Source: Rhodococcus rhodnii (GTDB lineage: Bacteria > Actinomycetota > Actinomycetes > Mycobacteriales > Pseudonocardiaceae). Taken from it: a stretch of 64,000 nucleotides of DNA. Of the stretch, positions 10,501 to 17,189 are shown piece by piece. Each line of letters begins with the position of its first letter. The first letter of the stretch is position 1. Below the pieces are notes generated by a model, which saw nothing but the letters and a program-made list of their open reading frames with translations, made no database searches and was not told where the DNA came from. The position numbers and the translations under genes were made by a program. The stretch covers positions 248,001 through 312,000 of the forward strand of contig JOAA01000009.1 of assembly GCA_000720375.1 (NCBI GenBank), written 5' to 3'.

Positions 10501-11053
10501 GACCATGGACGCGCTGCGGTCCTCGGCGGCATCTGTGCGTTACCACGCGTGTGATGTGCAGGACGTCGAAGCCGTACACGCGGTGATCAACGACATCGTC
10601 GGCAGATTCGGCCGCATCGACGGCGTGGTGCACGGTGCGGGCATCCTCGACGACAAGCTGATCGCCGACAAGAGTCCGGAGGCTTTCGCCAGGGTCTACA
10701 ACACCAAGGTCAACGGCGCGCGGACGCTGGCGAAGGCACTGAGCCACGACCCGAAGTTCGTGGTGTTGTTCGGCAGCATCAGTGGTGTCCTCGGCAACCG
10801 TGGCCAAGCCGACTACGCGGCGGCCAACGACACCCTCGATCGGATCGCCCGCTTCTGGACAACCCAGACCGACGCACGCGTGGTGAGCGTGGATTGGGGT
10901 CCGTGGGCCGGCAGCGGTATGGCGGCAGATCTCGCCGAGGAGTACGCACGCCGTGGTATCCAGCTGATCGATCCGCGCGAAGGCGTCGCCTGCCTGTTGC
11001 GCGAGATCGCCGTCGGTGATGCCGTCCAGGTGGTCTACCAATGCGCCTCGTAG
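4583..11053 (+). CDS. Pfa-like iterative type I synthase: tandem OxRed-KS-AT-ACP-KR
   Basis: A 2156-residue multidomain synthase. Domains in order: two consecutive nitronate-monooxygenase/PfaD-like TIM barrels (about 1-215, with GSESGGRVG and AAGGIGPNT, and about 265-520, with GWECGGHTGPR and FAGGIHD). KS follows from about 625 to 1065 (Cys806 in DAACASS, EAHGTGTV, GHTKCTAG), then AT from about 1170 to 1480 (Ser1257 in GGHSYGE). The ACP is centred on Ser1632 in LSIDSIKR, the motif of PUFA-synthase carrier domains, and a KR lies at about 1888-2130 (TGGARGI, YAAAN). The barrels should serve as the enoyl reductase. The TTG start at 4583 is preceded by GGAGGAGGAA with 5 nt spacing; upstream in-frame codons lack a site. 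The stop overlaps the next gene by 13 nt. The product is inferred to be a partly reduced long acyl chain. Confidence 0.9.
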   Translation: MSALSCRDLVVGVSPFGEPNAALVVAVERAGGLGVLDLGRDRPRALAELALVRRRLTGPFGVRLAPDCPLSPDELTDDIDVILTPQLISSHGRRVIIEVTSVDEARAAVRCGADGLVARGSESGGRVGELTTFVLLQRLLAEFDVPVWAAGGIGPNTAAAAVAGGARGVLLDSQLALVDEVRDCLNVEVAAAISGMDGADTAIVDAHRVLARPGAGYALRIGQDGALAEGLRQSCRTAGGVVQIIQKTVRANLELAVRNPALRPDGPFCARANGLRYPLAQGPMTRVSDQPPFAEAVAEAGGLPFLALALMNGEQTRSLLTRTAALLSTRPWGVGILGFAEPELRQAQLAEVLAVKPPYAIVAGGNPAQARVLEDAGIEAFLHVPSPALLQNFLDEGARKFVFEGWECGGHTGPRSSFTLWEQQISVLRRRASLDDVSVLFAGGIHDQRSAAMVSAMSAPLVDRGASVGALMGTAYLFTREAVEHGAITPVFQQVAVECEQTALLETSPGHSVRCAQSSFVDMFEQAKAGLADAPKQEAWEQLEKLNLGRLRIASRALKREGRELVGVDEDEQRRTGMFMIGQVATLRSELTDIADLHDEVTSQDFLRARYAELAERPAEQQADPLDIAIVGMAAMLPGAGDVAEYWANIVSGVDAIGEVPAERWNPELYQDATPSRWGGFLDPVAFDPLAYGIPPASLTSIEPAQLLALEAAARALRDAGYETRDFDRERTSVIFGAEAGADLANAYTVRSALPALYGSTPEGLDDYLPTLTEDSFPGVLGNVIAGRIANRLDLGGANYTVDAACASSLAALDVACKELKAGTSDMVLCGAVDLHNSAHDYLMFASVKALSPSGRCATFDSAADGIALGEGVACVVLKRLADAERDGDRIYAVVKGIGASSDGKSLGLTAPRADGQRRALQRAYGSAGVSVKEVGLVEAHGTGTVVGDRTELAALTEMFSDAGAEAGSATIGSVKSQIGHTKCTAGLAGLIKAATAVHTGIRPGTLHVTKPNPYWKPESSPFAFGHRTWSAPAEQRTAGISAFGFGGTNFHTVITGYGGVGEPRHGLREWPAELFVFRGADAAAGQRVAERLTRLAQANEDAGRPKTLRDMAAAAAAMSPSQPIQAAAVVSSFDELLDGLADVQAWRASGSVRLRSEGESPKVAFLYPGQGSQRPGMLLDLFTAFPRLQETLRLAGGRYESVMFPPAATTPEEAERQRAAITDTTVAQPTLGIAGLAMTELLAWLGIRPDMAGGHSYGELVALTAAGVFEPEQLLELSEARAKAIVSAIGDDPGTMAAVTGAIEDVRKLVPDNVVVANHNSPTQAVISGGTTAIAEAVERLKEAGLSARTIPVAAAFHSPLVARAEHIFADVLTSQEVRQAQFPVWSNVDAEPYRDVRATMARQVAAEVRFVDQIQAMYQAGARVFVEAGPSGVLTGLVGKILGDRPYTAVSCDAPGQNGIRTFLATLADLAVAGVPVNVAPLFTGRAEPVRLEDIPARPKWFVDGGLVRDANGKALTGGLRPATEAPKLTVPTGLNRDAIVKEFLDGMREAVAAQRDVLLGYLGTAPVPVSAPPAPVMVPEVVTPEPVKEPERAVDVGTVVLETISARTGYPPEMLEPGLDLEADLSIDSIKRTEIIGELATALGVTGDSTTVEALTRIKTIEGIVGWFDQRETAPVAVPKQEKVAVEGGRPVRQVPTVVTVDACPEPSSLAGQRVLIVDDGGDVGLEIADRIERLGGTPHTVDQVSTVDADYVLYLSALRSTGEPTLPEAYEEIRACLTAGIKGLIVATAGGGTFGYGEPEDHHEPLDLGMHGLIRTAALEYPDAHIRAVDVSPKESDSLIALSLLAELTTVDGPVIVGHASGKRYAIDLGVSEIEGDGTPDLDEDSVVLLTGGARGITALAAIALAERTGCRIELIGRTAPPKGPEDPRTASAQHEAELRRALIETGLKDREEIAAQARQILAEREIRTTMDALRSSAASVRYHACDVQDVEAVHAVINDIVGRFGRIDGVVHGAGILDDKLIADKSPEAFARVYNTKVNGARTLAKALSHDPKFVVLFGSISGVLGNRGQADYAAANDTLDRIARFWTTQTDARVVSVDWGPWAGSGMAADLAEEYARRGIQLIDPREGVACLLREIAVGDAVQVVYQCAS

Positions 11054-14000
11054 GCAGTGTCGATTCCGTGGCGATCGTCGGCATGGGGGCGTTGTTCCCC
11101 GGTGCCGCCGATGTGCCGGCGTTCTGGCACAACATCGTCGGATCGGTCGACGCGATCGGCACGATCCCGGCTGAACGCTGGGATCCGGCGATCTACTACG
11201 ACCCGTCCGGCGCCCAAGCAAGTGACCGCTTCTACTGCCGTCGCGGCGGGTTCCTCGACGACCTCGCGATGTTCGACCCGACGAGGTTCGGCATCATGCC
11301 GTCCACAGTGGACGCGGCCGAGCCAGACCAACTGCTTGCTCTGGGCGTGGCCGCCGAGGCGATCGCCGATGCGGGTGGCGAGCAAGCCCTGCCCGACCGA
11401 GCGAAGGTCGGAGTCGTGGTCGGCCGGGGCGGCTACCTGACTCCCGGCTGTGCCCGCCTGGACCAGCGCGTCCAAGTCGGACAGCTGATCTCGGTCGTCC
11501 AGGACCTGATTCCCGGAGTCGACGCGAAGGCTCTTCGGCAGGCGATCGCCGAGCGGCTCGGCCCCGAGCAGCCCGAGGCATCCATCGGCTTGGTGCCCAA
11601 CCTGGCCGCGTCCAGGATCGCCAACCGGTTCGACCTGCTCGGTCCAGCGTACACAGTGGACGCGGCGTGCGCTTCGGGCCTGGTGGCCGTCGAGCACGCG
11701 GTCCGCGAGCTGCTCTCCGGCCGGTGCGACGCGATGCTGGCCGGTGCCGTGCACGTGTCGCACCACCCGACATTGTGGAGCGTGTTCACGCAGCTGCGCG
11801 CGCTCAGCGTCAAGGAGCGGATCCGGCCGTTCGACCGGGAAGCCGATGGAACCCTGCTGTCCGAGGGTGTCGGCATGGTTCTGCTCAAGCGCCTCGACGA
11901 TGCCGTGGCCAACGGCGATCGGATCTACGCCGTGATCCGTGGTGTCGGAACGGCGAGTGACGGTCGTGCGACGAGCATGATGACGCCGAACCCGGAAGGT
12001 CAACTCCTGGCCGTGCGTAGGGCATGGCAGGAAGCCGGACTCGAACCCGGTGACGGCCTCGGCCTGATCGAAGCGCACGGCACCGCGACACCGGCAGGCG
12101 ACGCGGCCGAACTGGGCACGATGATCAAAGCGTTCGGTGCGGCTGGAGCTCAGGTTGGGATCGGCACGGTCAAGTCGATGATCGGGCACGCGATGCCGGC
12201 GGCCGGCATGGCCGGGCTGATCAAAGCCGCTCTCGCCATGCACCACGCGACTTTGCCGCCGACGCTGCACATCGATGACCCACATCCGGCCCTCGCAGGC
12301 ACCCGATTCGAGCCCGTACTCGAACCGAAGGCGTGGGACGGATTTCGTCGCGCCGGCGTGAACGCCTTCGGCTTCGGCGGCATCAACGCGCACGTGGTTC
12401 TCGAACAGGCCAATGATTCCGGTGCGGTGCAATCGGATCCACTGGCGCCTGTGCTGTTCCTGTCGGCGAACTCGGCCGCGGAACTCGAACGGGAACTCCT
12501 GGCCGAAGACGCCGATCTGCTGAGCCGGGCCGCGTTCAGGACTCGGGCGGAGGACAAGCCGTGCCGGTTGGTGATCTGGCAGCCGGACGCCCGCAGGCTC
12601 AAGCTCGCCCGGCAGGTCGTGGGCCGGGGCAAGAAGTGGACCGGCAGGCACGATATCTGGTTCTCGCCCAAGCCACTGCTGACCCGCCATGACCAGATCG
12701 CCTTCCTGTTCCCGGGATTCGAACAACGCGGCACGGCCGAGCTGGCCGGTGAGGAATCGGTGGTCGACCACGCGCTGACGTTGCTGCGGGCCGGCCGGCG
12801 GCAGGCGCACAAGCTGCGGGAGGCCGGGATCGTGCCGAGTGCGATGGCCGGGCACAGCATGGGGGAGTGGACCGCGATGATCGTCGCGGGCATCTACCCC
12901 ACGATCGACGAGTTCGTCGAGTCGCTCCGCCCTGGCATGGTCGGGGTCGCGGATGTGGTCTACGCGGCGCTCGGCTGCTCGGCGGAGAAAGCCCAGGCGG
13001 TACTGGACGAACTCAGCGTAAATGTGGTTGTCAGCCACGACAACTGTCCACATCAGTCAGTCGTTTGCGGACCCGCGCAGGACCTCGCCAAGGCAGTGGA
13101 AAGCCTGAAGGAACACGGAGTCCTGGCCCAGATCATGCCGTTCCGAACAGGCTTCCACACTCCAGCGCTCGCCCCGTACCTGGCGGGTGCCAGGGCCACG
13201 GTCGATGCTCTCGCCGTGCATCCGCCGTCGATCCCGGTCTGGTCCGCGACCTCGTTGGCGCCGATGCCGGACGACCCAGCCGCGATCCGGGAACTCGTGC
13301 TGCGGCACCTCGTCGAACCCGTCCGGTTCCGGCCGTTGCTACAACGGTTGCACGACCACGGGATCCGCGCGTTCGTCCAGGTCGGTGCGGGCAGCTTGCC
13401 CGGCTTCGTCGAGGACACGCTGAGCGGCCAGGAGTTCGTGACCATCGCGGGTGATTCGGAGCACCGGGCCGCCGCGGCTTTGTGGGCGTTCGGACTTCGG
13501 CGCGGTCATGGCGGAAAACGACTCTCGCTCGGCCTCAAGCCCTTCAAGCTCGACCCCATCACCGTCGACCAGCCGGTGACCGTGGACGCGTCGACCGCGG
13601 TGGGTGTTGCCCTGAGTGCGGTCCTGGCGGAGACCACCGCGGTCGCGCGGGAGGTCGCCGAAGCACTCGCCGGACCCAAGCCGACCGAAGTCGAGCTGAG
13701 CAGGGTCTTCTCGGTGCAGACCATGCCGCACCTGGTGGACCACTCGATCTTCCCGCAGCCGGACGGGTGGCACGATCTGTCCGACGGATTCCCGATCGTG
13801 CCGATCACCGGCCTGGTCGAGGTGATCAAGGACGCTGCCCACGCGGTCGTCCCCTCCGGCGTGGTGACCGCGGTTGAGTCGGTACGAGCCATGCGGTGGC
13901 TGGACGTCGAACCCGCGCGTGAAGTCCGCATCACGGCCAAGCTGGACGGCGACGTGGTTCGTGTCCGCGTCGGGGACTACGCCGAAGGTCTCGTGCGAAT

Positions 14001-14982
14001 CGGGCCTGCCTATCCGAAGCCGGAAGACCGTGCCTACCCGCCATTGCAGGCACCTCGCCCGGCTCCGGTGAAAGCGAACGAGCTCTACGACGAAGGCTGG
14101 ATGTTCCACGGACCTCGGTTCGCCGGTGTCTCCGAGATCACCACGCTGGCGGAGAACGGGATCACCGGTGAGCTGACCGTGCTGCCTGCGTCCGGTGCCC
14201 TGCTGGACTGCGCGGGTCAGCTGATCGGACACTGGATGCAGGTCAGCCGGAACGTCGACCAGACCGTGCTGCCCACCGGCATCGGCGCGATCCGGTTCTA
14301 CGGACCGGATCCCGAGCCTGGCGCGCGGATCTCGTGCGAGGCTCGGATACTGGACGTCACCGCGGAGACGATGCGGGCGGACGCCGAACTGCGGACCGAG
14401 AACGGCGAAGTCTGGTGCCGGATCGACGGCTGGACGACTCGCCGGTTCACCACGGACGACCGGATCTGGCAGGTCAAGCTGCGTCCCGAGCACAACACCC
14501 TGGCCGAACCCCATGACGGCGGCTGGGTGCTGGTGACCGAGAAATGGGCCGACGACAGCGCGACTCGTGAGCTCATGGCCCGCCGGTACATGACGGCAGC
14601 CGAACGCGTCCACTACGAGAGCCTCGACTTGAGAACCCGTCGCCAGTGGTTGCTCCGCATGATCGCGGCCAAGGACGCGGTCCGCCGCTGGCTGTGGAAC
14701 CGCGGCGCGGGCGCGATCTTCCCGGCCGAACTGACGGTGACCGACGACGGTGCCAAGGTGAAGGTTCGTGGCGCGTTCGCCACGCCCAAGGTCTCGGTCG
14801 CGCACTGCGCTGACCCAAGCAAGCCCTCGGCCGCCGGATGTGCGGTGGCCATCGCTGGTGACACCGACGTCGTGATCGACATCAAACCCGGGGACGCGAC
14901 CGAACCGGGTGCGGCTGTGGTCACGGATCATGGAACGTCCTATGTGGTCGCATGGCAGCAGACGGGAGAGCAGCGTGTCTGA
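11041..14982 (+). CDS. Pfa-like synthase subunit: KS-AT-DH-AcpS-like
   Basis: A 1313-residue partner of the upstream synthase. KS at about 8-440 has an intact triad (Cys210 in DAACASG, EAHGTATP, IGHAMPAAG). A compact AT at about 555-800 has Ser606 in GHSMGEW and FHTP, but FPGFEQ replaces the usual PGQGS loop. A PKS-type double-hotdog dehydratase spans about 880-1160, with His at about 898-901 in PHLVDHSIF, FHGPRFAGV, and Asp near 1055 in LLDCAGQ. The C-terminal ~120 residues resemble an AcpS-type phosphopantetheinyl transferase (YMTAAERVHY, AAKDAV with Lys1211, then VSVAHC), although its GxD metal motif is not evident. It supplies the dehydration step missing from the first protein. The ATG start lies inside the end of the upstream gene, indicating translational coupling. 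Confidence 0.87.
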   Translation: MRLVGSVDSVAIVGMGALFPGAADVPAFWHNIVGSVDAIGTIPAERWDPAIYYDPSGAQASDRFYCRRGGFLDDLAMFDPTRFGIMPSTVDAAEPDQLLALGVAAEAIADAGGEQALPDRAKVGVVVGRGGYLTPGCARLDQRVQVGQLISVVQDLIPGVDAKALRQAIAERLGPEQPEASIGLVPNLAASRIANRFDLLGPAYTVDAACASGLVAVEHAVRELLSGRCDAMLAGAVHVSHHPTLWSVFTQLRALSVKERIRPFDREADGTLLSEGVGMVLLKRLDDAVANGDRIYAVIRGVGTASDGRATSMMTPNPEGQLLAVRRAWQEAGLEPGDGLGLIEAHGTATPAGDAAELGTMIKAFGAAGAQVGIGTVKSMIGHAMPAAGMAGLIKAALAMHHATLPPTLHIDDPHPALAGTRFEPVLEPKAWDGFRRAGVNAFGFGGINAHVVLEQANDSGAVQSDPLAPVLFLSANSAAELERELLAEDADLLSRAAFRTRAEDKPCRLVIWQPDARRLKLARQVVGRGKKWTGRHDIWFSPKPLLTRHDQIAFLFPGFEQRGTAELAGEESVVDHALTLLRAGRRQAHKLREAGIVPSAMAGHSMGEWTAMIVAGIYPTIDEFVESLRPGMVGVADVVYAALGCSAEKAQAVLDELSVNVVVSHDNCPHQSVVCGPAQDLAKAVESLKEHGVLAQIMPFRTGFHTPALAPYLAGARATVDALAVHPPSIPVWSATSLAPMPDDPAAIRELVLRHLVEPVRFRPLLQRLHDHGIRAFVQVGAGSLPGFVEDTLSGQEFVTIAGDSEHRAAAALWAFGLRRGHGGKRLSLGLKPFKLDPITVDQPVTVDASTAVGVALSAVLAETTAVAREVAEALAGPKPTEVELSRVFSVQTMPHLVDHSIFPQPDGWHDLSDGFPIVPITGLVEVIKDAAHAVVPSGVVTAVESVRAMRWLDVEPAREVRITAKLDGDVVRVRVGDYAEGLVRIGPAYPKPEDRAYPPLQAPRPAPVKANELYDEGWMFHGPRFAGVSEITTLAENGITGELTVLPASGALLDCAGQLIGHWMQVSRNVDQTVLPTGIGAIRFYGPDPEPGARISCEARILDVTAETMRADAELRTENGEVWCRIDGWTTRRFTTDDRIWQVKLRPEHNTLAEPHDGGWVLVTEKWADDSATRELMARRYMTAAERVHYESLDLRTRRQWLLRMIAAKDAVRRWLWNRGAGAIFPAELTVTDDGAKVKVRGAFATPKVSVAHCADPSKPSAAGCAVAIAGDTDVVIDIKPGDATEPGAAVVTDHGTSYVVAWQQTGEQRV

Positions 14983-15274
14983 ATCGGAAGTGCTTGACGA
15001 GGTGATCCGGCTGATCGCCGAGGTGGTCGGCGAGGACGTGCTGCTCGGCATGGAGGTCACCGCGGACACCACGTTCAGCGACGACCTCGGCCTGGAGAGC
15101 ATCGAGTTCGTGGCACTGGCCGACAGGTTGCGCGAACAGTACGGCGCCCAAGTCGACCTGGTCGCGTTCCTCGGCGACATGGACATCGACGAGATCATGG
15201 CGATGACCGTCGGTCAGCTCGTCGGGCACATCCAGGCGCAACCCGCCCCTGCCACCACCACGGGCACCGGCTGA
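14975..15274 (+). CDS. Free acyl carrier protein
   Basis: A 99-residue acidic carrier protein of normal ACP length. The phosphopantetheine attachment site is Ser42 in DDLGLESIEF. Unlike the integrated ACP of the first synthase (DSIKR), it follows the common discrete-ACP pattern. It may therefore carry the starter unit or accept the finished chain rather than take part in elongation. The GTG start has GGGAG 6 nt upstream and lies 8 nt inside the preceding gene. The 4'-phosphopantetheine arm could be added by the transferase-like domain at the end of the neighbouring synthase. Confidence 0.88.
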   Translation: MSESEVLDEVIRLIAEVVGEDVLLGMEVTADTTFSDDLGLESIEFVALADRLREQYGAQVDLVAFLGDMDIDEIMAMTVGQLVGHIQAQPAPATTTGTG

Positions 15275-15279
15275 GACCC

Positions 15280-16062
15280 GTGGCCCACATCCCCGCCCGT
15301 GGCCTGAAGTTCCACGTCCAGCAGCTGGGTTCGGAGAACACCGGACCCACGGTGGTGTTCGTGCACGGCCTCGTGATGGACAACCTGTCCAGCTTCTACT
15401 ACACCCTCGCGGCACCCCTGGCGCGCAACGGGATCCGCACGATCCTGTTCGACCTGCGCGGCCACGGTCTGTCCGCGCGGTCGGAAACCGGCTACACGCC
15501 ACAGGAAAGTGCGCTCGACCTGATCGCGATCCTGGACGAGCTGGGTGTCGAGGAGCCGGTGTACCTGCTGGGCAACAGTTACGGTGGCATCGTCGCGATG
15601 CACGCGGCGCTCAAGGCCGCCGAACGCGTTGCCGGGGTTGTGCTCGTGGAGGCGGCGTGTGCGGGGGAGTCGGGCGAGGAGTGGGTCGAGGACATCGTCA
15701 ACACGTTGAGCGTGGCGGCGTTGGGGCTGGAGTTCGACCGGACCGGCGAGCAGCTGATCAAGCTGGGCCAGCGCAAGGTCGCCAAGCTCGCGAACAACGC
15801 GGACGCCCTGCTCAACAAGACCTCGCTGATCGACGACCTCGTCTCGGGCGCGTTGCTGTCCGAATCGGACCTTTCCCAGATCCAGTGCCCGGTGCTGGGT
15901 GTGTTCGGCGCGGAGTCGGAACTCGTCGGTGCGGCGAAGGACCTCGATCGACTGGTGCCGAACTGCGCGACGCACGTGATCCCAGGCCTGGGGCACACCG
16001 TCTTGCGGGAGGCGACCGGAGAGCTGATCGAGCGGGTGCTCGCTTGGTTGGAGCGGGCATGA
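15280..16062 (+). CDS. Alpha/beta hydrolase, probable chain-releasing thioesterase/acyltransferase
   Basis: A 260-residue alpha/beta-hydrolase. VFVHGLVMDN supplies the oxyanion region, GNSYGG the nucleophile elbow (Ser100), and GLGHTVL the catalytic His239. The acid is probably Glu212 in FGAESEL, in place of the usual Asp. It begins with a GTG 5 nt after the ACP stop and overlaps the glycosyltransferase start. As no thioesterase domain is seen in either synthase, this enzyme is the best candidate for releasing the acyl chain or transferring it to an acceptor. That role is inferred from position. Confidence 0.82.
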   Translation: MAHIPARGLKFHVQQLGSENTGPTVVFVHGLVMDNLSSFYYTLAAPLARNGIRTILFDLRGHGLSARSETGYTPQESALDLIAILDELGVEEPVYLLGNSYGGIVAMHAALKAAERVAGVVLVEAACAGESGEEWVEDIVNTLSVAALGLEFDRTGEQLIKLGQRKVAKLANNADALLNKTSLIDDLVSGALLSESDLSQIQCPVLGVFGAESELVGAAKDLDRLVPNCATHVIPGLGHTVLREATGELIERVLAWLERA

Positions 16063-17189
16063 CCAGATTCTTGTTCGTTGTGCCACCCCTCACCGGGCAT
16101 ATCAACCCGACCGTCGGCGTCGGTACGGAGTTGCTGCGGCGGGGTCACGAGGTCGCGTGGGTCGGCCATCCGGCCACCCTTGAATCCCTGCTGCCCAACG
16201 GGTCCCACATCTTCCCGGCCCTCGATGATCGTCTGGAGGCCGATATCCAGGAGGCACGTCAGCGCTGGCTCGAACTCAAGGGCATCGCGGTGCTGAAGTT
16301 CCTCTGGGAAGAGTTCCTGATCCCGTTGGCGCACGCGATGATTCCCGGTGTCCAAGCCGCGGTGAAGGACTATCAGCCGGACGTGCTCATCGCTGACCAA
16401 CAAGCGCTTGCTGGGCCCGTCGTCGCGCGGGATTTCGGCGTTCCGTGGGTGACCAGTGCGAGCACTCCGGCCGAGCTGATCCGTCCACTCAAGACGATGC
16501 CCAAGGTCGAGGACTGGGTGCTCAAGCAGCTGCACGAGCTGAGCGGGAGCGACATCAGGTTCTCCGAGATCCTCGTTCTGGTGTTCACCTCACCGCTGCT
16601 GGTCGGCGACACGTTCCCGTCGAACTACGTCTTCACCGGCCCGGTCTTGGAACACCGGCCCGACCGTGGCGACTTCCCGTGGGACTGGCTGGCCGACGGG
16701 AAACGCAAAGTGCTGGTGTCGCTGGGAACCTTGAACGGCGCGGCCGGGCACCGGTTCTTCGGCGAGGTGATCGACGCGGTCGCGGACATGTCGGACGTGC
16801 AGGTGGTCATGGTCGCTCCGCCGCTCGAAGCCCCACGGAATGTCCTTGTGCGGGAGCGTGTTCCGCAACTGGCACTGATGAAACACATAGATGCGGTGAT
16901 CTCGCACGGCGGCCACAACACCGTCTGCGAGACGCTGGCACACGGGCTGCCGCTCGTCGTCGCCCCGATCCGGGACGACCAGCCGATCATCGCGCAGCAG
17001 GTCGTGTCCGCGGGCGCGGGAATTCGCCTGAAATACCAACGAGTCCGGGCCGGTGAGATCCGCACGGCACTGGCCGATGTGCTGACAAACCCGGAGTACG
17101 CGGCCAACGCGGCCCGGGTGCAAGAGTCCTTCCGGCTCGGCGGCGGTGCGTCCGCCGCGGCTGATCATCTCGAGGCGGTGGTGGCATGA
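16059..17189 (+). CDS. GT1-family (MGT-like) glycosyltransferase
   Basis: A 376-residue GT-B fold transferase of the UGT/macrolide-glycosyltransferase type. The N-terminal acceptor half starts with FVVPPLTGHINP, the classic GHxxP motif. The C-terminal donor half has SLGTLNG and the donor-binding HGGHNTVCE stretch (His283), followed by PIRDDQP. It should attach a nucleotide-activated sugar to a hydrophobic hydroxylated product, most simply the synthase-derived chain. The ATG overlaps the hydrolase stop (ATGA). No nucleotide-sugar biosynthesis genes are nearby, so a common cellular sugar donor is more likely than a rare deoxysugar. Confidence 0.9.
   Translation: MTRFLFVVPPLTGHINPTVGVGTELLRRGHEVAWVGHPATLESLLPNGSHIFPALDDRLEADIQEARQRWLELKGIAVLKFLWEEFLIPLAHAMIPGVQAAVKDYQPDVLIADQQALAGPVVARDFGVPWVTSASTPAELIRPLKTMPKVEDWVLKQLHELSGSDIRFSEILVLVFTSPLLVGDTFPSNYVFTGPVLEHRPDRGDFPWDWLADGKRKVLVSLGTLNGAAGHRFFGEVIDAVADMSDVQVVMVAPPLEAPRNVLVRERVPQLALMKHIDAVISHGGHNTVCETLAHGLPLVVAPIRDDQPIIAQQVVSAGAGIRLKYQRVRAGEIRTALADVLTNPEYAANAARVQESFRLGGGASAAADHLEAVVA

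Noticed and set aside
14500..14982. Idea that the phosphopantetheinyl-transferase-like domain is a circular permutation
   Set aside because: The VVIDIKP stretch after AAKDAV suggested it, but the order YMTAAE, AAKDAV, beta segment, VSVAHC fits ordinary AcpS order, so the stretch is probably coincidental.
4583..14982. Enediyne PKS assignment
   Set aside because: The carrier motif and fused TIM-barrel reductases point to Pfa-like synthases, and no enediyne accessory genes (E3/E4/E5/E10 types) are present.
2767..15198. Long minus-strand open frames opposite the aldehyde dehydrogenase and synthase genes (up to ~650 codons)
   Set aside because: They mirror the high GC third-position bias of the plus-strand genes, have Arg/His/Asp-rich low-complexity translations and match no family.
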